This document shows positions 56,870-64,000 of a stretch of DNA of 64,000 nucleotides, one piece after another. The translations under genes and the position numbers were made by a program. Source of the DNA: Saccharina japonica (lineage: Eukaryota > Sar > Phaeophyceae > Laminariales > Laminariaceae); contig MEHQ01002061.1 of NCBI GenBank assembly GCA_008828725.1, positions 434,832 to 498,831 on the forward strand, read 5' to 3'. The notes under the pieces were generated by a model. That model had not been told where the DNA came from, did no database searches, and saw nothing but the letters and a program-made list of their open reading frames with translations. Within the stretch, counting starts at the first letter, position 1. Each line of letters starts with the position of its first letter.

Positions 56870-56995
56870 CGGGGTAGGGGGTCGTTGAAGTCGCGTTGAA
56901 GTAGCGTACGTGGAAGTCGCCTTGGAGAGGTCCCGGATCGATGGTGGTCCTTTGCATATTGCATGCGTATAGCCACCGTTACGACTGACGATGTA
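56870..56995 (+). repeat. Fragment related to the FB2 hairpin arm
   Basis: AAGTCGCCTTGGAGAGGTCC, then GGATCGATGGT and CCGTTACGAC, match the right arm of 37953-39595 at about 39225-39280. Confidence 0.6.
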
Positions 56996-57584
56996 AGTCT
57001 GACCATCACACGTATACATACATGATGTATAATAGCATACGGTATACTCCATGATATGAACACTCGTACATATATATGTACCACATAAATAATGTGTATC
57101 TCTCTAGGATTGGAAATCAGGACAGACACTGGGTGTACTGATGTACGGTTGGGTAGAAATAACGAGTTTAATGTGAAGATAACGCACCCACCCACACACT
57201 GGTGTACATACATACGTATTAATAATATACTGCTCCTCTGCCGTCGTAAACATATCGGTTCGTATCATCATATCCTCATAATACCTTGCCACACTCGCTT
57301 GCCTCTCCACCTGCCATCTCCTTCCTACGTACTCTCTCGTGGACAGCGGTGTCAAAGTCTTGTCGCGCCCCCCCACTACGTATCTCCTACGTACCCACCC
57401 ATGGGAAAAAAAAGACATTCAACCAAACCAAATAATGCTACTCGTATGTATCTTACGTATGCTTACATATCATACGTACAACACAGCTCGGAGCAGCAAT
57501 CGTAGCACGTCAAACTGGCACTTACCTTGCCACACACGATCGGGCACTCTTCGTTTCTGTTTCCGTCCACGACGGGATCAGTCC

Positions 57585-57866
57585 AATAGGCTACTGTAGT
57601 ACAATAGACTACTGTAATCCAATAGGCTACTGTAATCCAGTAGGTTACTGTAATCCAATAGGCTACTGTAGTCCAATAGGCTACTGTATTCCAGTAGGTT
57701 ACTGTAATCCAGTAGGTTACTGTAATCCAGTAGGCTACTGTAATCCAGTAGGCTACTGTAATCCAATAGGCTACTGTAGCCCAATAGGCTACTGTAATCC
57801 AATAGGCTACTGTAATCCAATAGGCTACTGTAATCCAATAGGCTACTGTAATCCAGTAGGCTACTG
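57585..57866 (+). repeat. 18-bp tandem array, left end of FB3
   Basis: About 15 units of AATAGGCTACTGTAATCC with A/G and A/T variation (CCAGTAGG, GTAGTCC). The inverse array at 60594-60850 is split by two short MITE-end segments. Confidence 0.92.
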
Positions 57867-59022
57867 TAAGACGCGTGTTACGATAGAAGTTTATAAGGTA
57901 TACCTTTTTTTGGCTGAAAACGATTTCTGGAACGACGAGGCTCCTTAACATTGCGTCGGATTATCACAATTCTTGCTATGTTCAATATGTTTTCCATTGT
58001 ATTCCTTACAACAGGCCATTGGGTATTGTAGCCCTTTTTTGTTTTCGTCCACCATCAGTTTTTGAGTCAGGTATAGAGGTGTTCTCAATAAGTGACCCCC
58101 CTCAGAAGGCAAAAACACGGTGTGACACCTCTATAGTGCCGGTTGAATAGTGCCGATTGGGCGCTATAGTGCCGCCGGTGAAATCACTTGGTACAGATGA
58201 GGTTAACTCGTGTGGCAGTGTGCGGAGTAATTAGTGCCGGTTGCCGCTATAGCGCCGGTATTGTTGGCTGGCGCATACATACCGGCACTATGGAGTGACC
58301 ACCACCTACCGTACATTGACTGGCACAAAGACAAAACTCAGTTTTGCCATCGATTCCGATTCGATTGAATCGCGTATATATATACGACCGAATCGGATCA
58401 TGAATGTAGGCTGCGGTTCGAAATCAGCCAGCTAAAAATGACTTTAACTCAAAACCCAAAATAACTCGTGGGCCCAAAGTCTAACAGTTGGCCTGCTACT
58501 CGTAAGTCATCAGGTGTGTCGAGCCACCGAAAAACCCACCCGAATTCTTCCGTTCTTTCTTTGTCTGGAGTAGAGACGGTGGTGTTGTGGTGCACGGCGG
58601 CTAAGAAGGGTGGCAAGTGGCGAGTAGTAGTAACGGGGGATTGTCGAAGCGGCGGACTGTTTCATGGCGACGCGGCACGAGGGTGAGTCAGAGAGGAGCT
58701 ATGATAGCACTGCTGCATAACAGCGGACGCCACGAGTGGCGAGAATATGGAGGGGGGGGGGGGGGGGGGGACGCGTGCTACGGTAGAGGTTGCACTTACT
58801 TTTGGGCTGAATCGTTTTCTGAACGATCGGGCTCCTTAACCCAAATTCGTCGGAATTTCATTTTTGTGACGAAATATGTTTCAGAGTATACTTCGATCAT
58901 GATATTTCTCATCCGGCAGCACTTTTATTTTCCTCCAAAATAATTTTTTCGGTGAGGTATGACGCTCCTTAAGTGAGGAGCTCAGAAAAAACATGGTGCA
59001 CCTCTATCGTAGCATGCGTCGG

Positions 59023-59452
59023 CCCCGGGTGGGGAGGTACTCACGTCGTGCACGGTCGTAGTCGTATGACCATAGACCCTCGCATCCCTACAATGCCGGG
59101 ACGGAGCACCTTTGCTGGGTGTTTTGGGCAGGCTGCTAGTCTGTGATGGGTGCGTATTTATTGTATTGTGGGGGGCGGGGCGGGGAGGGGGGTGGGGTGA
59201 GAGCAGGGCTGGGGCGGAGGGGGAGGGGAGGGGGGGTGGAGTGGGGGGGGGTGGAGGGGGGGGTGGGTGGGTGGGAGGTGGGGGGGGGAGGGGGCAAAGT
59301 CCTACGATCACCATATTTATTTGAAGTATTTTCGAGAAAACACACGTACGTCAGGTACGTTGTGTACTCGCAGTATTTCGAGGTTATATACAGCCGATAC
59401 TACTGCCTTATACTTCCAAGTATTTCAGAGTTCGATACTGCGGGCACTGCTG
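59023..59452 (+). repeat. FB3 spacer with family A fragment and G-rich tract
   Basis: 59036-59108 is a family A piece (CACGGTCGTAGTCGTATGACC ... ACAATGCCGGGACGGAGCAC). 59168-59293 is strongly G-rich with many GGGG runs and could form G-quadruplexes on the plus strand (inference). Confidence 0.7.
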
Positions 59453-61090
59453 CCGCATGCTACGATAGAGGTGCACCATATTTTTTCTGAGCTCCTCACT
59501 TAAGGAGCGTCATACCTCACCGAAAAAATTATTTTGGAGGAAAATAAAAGTGCTGCCGGATGAGAAATATCATGATCGAAGTATACTCTGAAACATATTT
59601 CGTCACAAAAATGAAATTCCGACGAATTTGGGTTAAGGAGCCCGATCGTTCAGAAAACGATTCAGCCCAAAAGTAAGTGCAACCTCTACCGTAGCCCGCC
59701 TCCCCCCCCCCCCCCCCCCCTCCATATTCTCGCCACTCGTGGCGTCCGCTGTTATGCAGCAGTGCTATCATAGCTCCTCTCTGACTCACCCTCGTGCCGC
59801 GTCGCCATGAAACAGTCCGCCGCTTCGACAATCCCCCGTTACTACTACTCGCCACTTGCCACCCTTCTTAGCCGCCGTGCACCACAACACCACCGTCTCT
59901 ACTCCAGACAAAGAAAGAACGGAAGAATTCGGGTGGGTTTTTCGGTGGCTCGACACACCTGATGACTTACGAGTAGCAGGCCAGCTGTTAGACTTTGGGC
60001 CCACGAGTTATTTTGGGTTTTGAGTTAAAGTCATTTTTAGCTGGCTGATTTCGAACCGCAGCCTACATTCATGATCCGATTCGGTCGTATATATATACGC
60101 GATTCAATCGAATCGGAATCGATGGCAAAACTGAGTTTTGTCTTTGTGCCAGTCAATGTACGGTAGGTGGTGGTCACTCCATAGTGCCGGTATGTATGCG
60201 CCAGCCAACAATACCGGCGCTATAGCGGCAACCGGCACTAATTACTCCGCACACTGCCACACGAGTTAACCTCATCTGTACCAAGTGATTTCACCGGCGG
60301 CACTATAGCGCCCAATCGGCACTATTCAACCGGCAATATAGAGGTGTCACACCGTGTTTTTGCCTTCTGAGGGGGGTCACTTATTGAGAACACCTCTATA
60401 CCTGACTCAAAAACTGATGGTGGACGAAAACAAAAGGGCTACAATACCATGGCCTGTTGTAAGTATACAATGGAAACATATTGCAACATAGCAAGAATTG
60501 TTATAATCCGACGAATTTGGGTTAAGGAGCTCGGTCGTTCCAGAAATCGTTTCAGCCAAAAAAAGGTATACCTTATACTTCTATCGTAACACGCGTCTAC
60601 AGTAGCCTATTGGAGTACAGTAGCCTATTGGAGTACAGTAGCCTATTGGAGTACAGTAGCCTATTGGAGCTCGGCCGTTCAAGAAAACGGTTCAGCCAAA
60701 AAAAGGTATACCTTATACCTCTATCGTAACACGCGTCTACAGTAGCCTATTGGAGTACAGTAGCATATTGGAGTACAGTAGCCTATTGGAGTACAGTAGC
60801 CTATTGGAGTACAGTAGCCTATTGGAGTACAGTAGCCTATTGGAGCTCGGTCGTCCAAGAAAGCGGTTTAGCCAAAAAAAGGTATACCTTATACCTCTAC
60901 CATAGCACGGGTCGGCATTACTCAACCGGCACTATAGAGGGACTACTAACCGCACTGTATTCGTAACGTCTTTTCACCGTATATTGTCCCTCCGTCCCTC
61001 GGTCGCGGCTGTATGGGGGGGGTTTGGGGTGTGACGGTTGCTGGGACGGTATGTGCTACATATGAGGGGGGGACGGATTCACATTATTGT

Positions 61091-61460
61091 TTTTTTCAGT
61101 GACATGCCACGGCAAAGGTGGTGGGTTACCGTCGGCAGCCATGACGCTGCCACGGCACGTGCCACGGTTGCTCCCGCGGATATTGCTGTGGTACTTGGCA
61201 TGGCATGCATCCCACGGCAAGCCCCGCGGCCATGCCCACGGCAAGACCGTACGGCAAGACCCACGGCATTATCCACGGCAAGGCCCGCGGCGACACTGCC
61301 CACGGCAAGCCTCACGGCAAGACCCGCTGCGAGACCCGATGCGAGACCCGCGACAAGAGCCCCGGCAAGGCCCACAGCAAGGCCACCAGCAAGATCCGAG
61401 GAAAGTCTCACGCGGCAAGGCCCGCGGGAAGGCTCACGCGGCAAGACCCGCGGCAAGCCA
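61091..61460 (+). repeat. Third array of CACGGCAAGACC / CGCGGC 12-bp type units
   Basis: Imperfect repeats such as CCACGGCAAGCCCCGCGGCC and AAGACCCGCGGCAAG are related to the arrays of FB1. They begin with GTGACATGCCACGGCA after an ACATTATT...TTTCAGTGACATGCC flank, reminiscent of the FB1 end. No inverse partner was found, so this may be a single arm. Confidence 0.7.
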
Positions 61461-61707
61461 TGAGAAATTCGGGCAGGCGCACGTAAGGTGGGCCGTTTGC
61501 GCCGTATCACCAGCCACTCTTTTACTACTACTGTACTGCTAGACCAGGGCCAGCCCCAGGTTTATTCCGAGGCCATCGTTGGTTTCAGAACCAGAGGATC
61601 ATCGTAAAGTTGCTTTCCCATGCCATGGCTGGTCGCAGAAAGCGCCGTTCACGACGAGAGCTATACATGAAGCGTGCTACAGTGCTACACTACCCGACAT
61701 TGCGGAT

Positions 61708-61955
61708 GACGCGTGCTACGGCAGAGGTAGCACTTTTTTGTTGAATCGTTTTCTGAACGATCGGGCTCCTTAACCCAAATTCGTCGTTTTTTCATTTTTG
61801 TGACGAATACTGTCTCAGAGTATACTTCGGTCATGAGATTTCTCATCCGGCAGCACTTTTATTTTTCTCCCAAATCATTTTTTCGGTGAGGTATGACGCT
61901 CCTTAAGTGAGGAGCTCAGAAAAAACATGGTGCACCTCTATCGTAGCATGCGTCG
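61708..61955 (-). mobile_element. MITE family M, ~248 bp
   Basis: GACGCGTGCTACGGCAGAGG on the left and GCACCTCTATCGTAGCATGC on the right. The interior is inverse to 43258-43502. Confidence 0.85.
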
Positions 61956-62054
61956 GATACCCGTGAAAAACTCGGGCGCTTAAAATTGCTCGCATGCGCG
62001 GAGATCCTTGACATTTATTGTTCAAACTATACGACTCATATCTCGTAGTACTCC

Positions 62055-62315
62055 CATTGCTGTCTCTGGAAGTGGCCACACCAGAAGTTGATTTAACTCC
62101 TTGAAGCTGTCATCCATATGCAAGTCCGCCTCACAGACGGTTCTTAGTAGGATGTAGCTCACCCTTCATGCGACTCGCCGAACACCTCACGACGCTTCGC
62201 GCTTGGTGCTAGCAATGCCTGCCTGGTCGATGAAAAAACCCGACATGCGTCGTCCCGGTTTTGTAGGGATGCGAAGGTCTATGGTCATACGACTACGGCC
62301 ATGCATGAATATTGA
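62055..62315 (-). repeat. Dispersed repeat family A, long inverted copy
   Basis: CTGTCTCTGGAAGTGGCCAC, GCAAGTCCGCCTCA, CACCTCACGACGCTTCGCGC and GGTCTATGGTCATACGACTA form the inverse of 63238-63515. Confidence 0.8.
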
Positions 62316-63237
62316 GAACCCCCCCCCCCCCCCCCCGCCACCCGGCTGATTTAGGATGTGGAATATTTTTTCGCATTGAACTTCGTATTTTATTGTGGAA
62401 CTCGATAACGCCAGCTGTTTCATGCTCTATCCCAAAAAACTATTAATAGTCAAGGGAGTACCACGCAGCCTGAAGGGCCGTGAGGTGGAAGAAATACCGA
62501 CGGAGCCCTCGGTGAGGGCGGACTTGAAATACATACTCAAGTCATGCATGTGGCGTCCGAGTTGTTTCCAAGGAGCACAGCGGCAGGGCGCTTAGCATCA
62601 AGCAAGCCGCCAGTTTGCACAAAAAATCATGGACCTCTGACTCTGTCTACTTCACACAAAATGTTTTGTTCGAGTTTTCCTTCCTGAGCGAAGCTTTTCG
62701 TGCTATGTATCTACATCTTTGATATGTGCTCGAAGCACATTCACCATATTAAACTCGTACGTAAAGCTGAGTGCGCCGCTGCTATGAACGGGTACCAGGT
62801 ATACGGAGAGGTCCGCAGCGAAGAGAAAGAGAGCGCGCAAGGGCGAGAAAGCATGAGCAACCCACGACAGTGCCATATAGAACCAATGCTCGCATTAGGC
62901 CAGAGCGTGAGGGGAAAAAGGTCTACTAAAGCGGTCACAGGCCGTCCGTGGGCCAGGGGGAACCTTCATCAACCGGAGTTCACGCAGGTGGCGGAGAAAA
63001 GGAGGGAACAGGGGGCTCGAGAGCAGTGCTGCGGGTGGCCACAGGCGGTCCATGAAGGACTTATCACCAGGACAGCGAGTGTCTGGATCGACGAGAGAGG
63101 CTAAGAGTCCCATATTGGAGTACGACCACGGTGGAAGCAACAACGCAAGGAACACAAGAGCCGCGGTGGACGTTCCAATGGGAACAAGAAGACGACGCGT
63201 GCAGCCATCGCACTGCGCCACGTTGCGCTCAATGTGN
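62316..63237. other. No supported gene
   Basis: Open frames occur on both strands (plus 62700-63104; minus 62895-63221 with a hydrophobic stretch LVFLALLLPPW). Neither has a recognised domain. The only ambiguous base (n) is at 63237. Confidence 0.3.
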
Positions 63238-63515
63238 GGGCGGGGGTGTACTTATGTCGTGCATGGACGTAGTTGTATGACCATAGACCCTCGCATCCCT
63301 ACATGGCGGGATGGAGTACGTTGAGGTTTCACCAACCAGACAGACACTGCTTGCACCAAGTGCGAAGCGCCGTGAGGTGTTGGGCGAGTCGCATGGAGGG
63401 TGAGCTGCATCCTGCTAAGAACCACCTCTGATGCGGACTTGCATATGGACGACAGCCTCCGATTAATTGATTTGATTTCTGGTGTGGCCACTTCCAGAGA
63501 CAGCAATGGGTATCA
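63238..63515 (+). repeat. Dispersed repeat family A, long copy
   Basis: TTATGTCGTGCATGGACGTA, CCATAGACCCTCGCATCCCT, GTGCGAAGCGCCGTGAGGTG and CTGGTGTGGCCACTTCCAGA match 461-640 and, inverted, 62055-62315. Confidence 0.8.
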
Positions 63516-64000
63516 CTAAGTATCTGCCTCGTGGGTGCCTTACCGTATACACACGATTATTCCCTTTATGCGGAGTTGAGGTTCTCAACCCCGAACAAAT
63601 GATCTAACAAGACCGCCAGCCTTGGTGACAGCCAAAACAACAAAACGAAAAAAAAAACGGTACCCTGGTTGTCTAGCTCACGCTGTGAGAGGCGTGTTTT
63701 ACAGCGCAGTCGCCAACCGACGCCACCACGCATCCTTTTCGAGACGGAACACGGACGGGGGGGGGGGGGGGTCAGTTCTACCGAGCGAGGGCGATATCTA
63801 GCTCTCTGCGCCGAATGTGTCTCTCCACAGGGCCATGTGCGTGTCCCTGAGACATGCTGTAAGTGGGGTATTATCAGGATCACCCTAATATACTGATGGG
63901 CGGACGGAGAAAAGCTCTGCTGTAGATATCTTAGCGGTGGCACACGGGTACGACCTGCTCTGCTGGAAGTGATTTGGGTAATCGAAGGTGCAGATGTTTG
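63516..64000. other. Right end, nothing recognised
   Basis: Short chance frames and one G-run at about 63759-63770. Confidence 0.3.

Larger units (their letters stand above)
57585..60855. mobile_element. Large foldback element with nested MITEs (FB3)
   Basis: Left arm 57585-59022 and right arm 59453-60855 are inverse copies around a ~430 bp G-rich spacer. From outside in, each arm has an 18-bp tandem array (AATAGGCTACTGTAATCC; 57585-57866 and 60594-60850), a GATAGAAGT-ended MITE-like block, then ~650 bp with repeated ATAGTGCCGGTTG motifs and AATCGGATCATGAATGTAGG. Next come a G/C run and a complete family M MITE (58772-59022; 59455-59700). A 72-codon frame at 58468-58686 is identical in the other arm (60004-59786), so the arms are very similar. 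No transposase is seen. Confidence 0.85.

Noticed and set aside
57463..57951. Frame of repeated VAYWIT
   Set aside because: Translation of the 18-bp tandem array.
58468..60004. Duplicated 72- and 108-residue frames
   Set aside because: Identical because they lie in the two arms of the foldback element; no domain is recognised.

Overview
The window looks like nuclear DNA of a brown alga (Phaeophyceae). The main evidence is a many-exon gene for a secreted-type mannuronan C5-epimerase, the alginate-modifying enzyme expanded in brown algae. Other support comes from intron-rich genes with GT-AG junctions, a bipartite plastid presequence with an F-containing cleavage motif of the kind used in algae with secondary plastids, interstitial TTAGGG repeats, and a very high load of short dispersed repeats. 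I cannot name the species.

Only about six protein genes can be supported; I rebuilt them by hand from splice junctions, phase and family recall. From left to right: (1) the N-terminal part of the cohesin regulator PDS5 on the minus strand, running off the left edge, with a probable first exon at 3770-4072; (2) a 335-residue coiled-coil protein on the plus strand (4567-5574), divergent from that putative PDS5 exon across a ~0.5 kb gap; (3) a dead hAT-type transposase on the minus strand (9781-11590), with a possible N-terminal remnant to 13137; (4) a complete 7-exon, 275-residue plastid-type SAM methyltransferase on the plus strand (13529-19574); (5) a complete 5-exon, 461-residue RRP8 rRNA methyltransferase on the minus strand (22648-27884); (6) a 12- or 13-exon mannuronan C5-epimerase on the minus strand (34519-47425), whose 5' exon(s) were not found.

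The rest is repeat-rich. Three large foldback-type structures stand out: 30018-31247 (inverted arrays of a 12-bp CGCGGCAAGTGT-like unit), 37953-39595 (a ~1.6 kb near-perfect hairpin inside an epimerase intron) and 57585-60855 (arms of ~1.15-1.4 kb carrying nested MITEs and an 18-bp tandem array). Smaller families are a TTAA-flanked piggyBac-like MITE (five copies), a MITE with GCTACGATAGAGGT termini (many copies), elements with AGGGCCCG termini (three), a tRNA-headed SINE (about six copies) and several other dispersed or tandem repeats.

The genes do not form a pathway: they cover chromosome cohesion, rRNA modification, a plastid methyltransferase and cell-wall alginate remodelling. The right third (about 47.5-64 kb) holds no gene that I can support.
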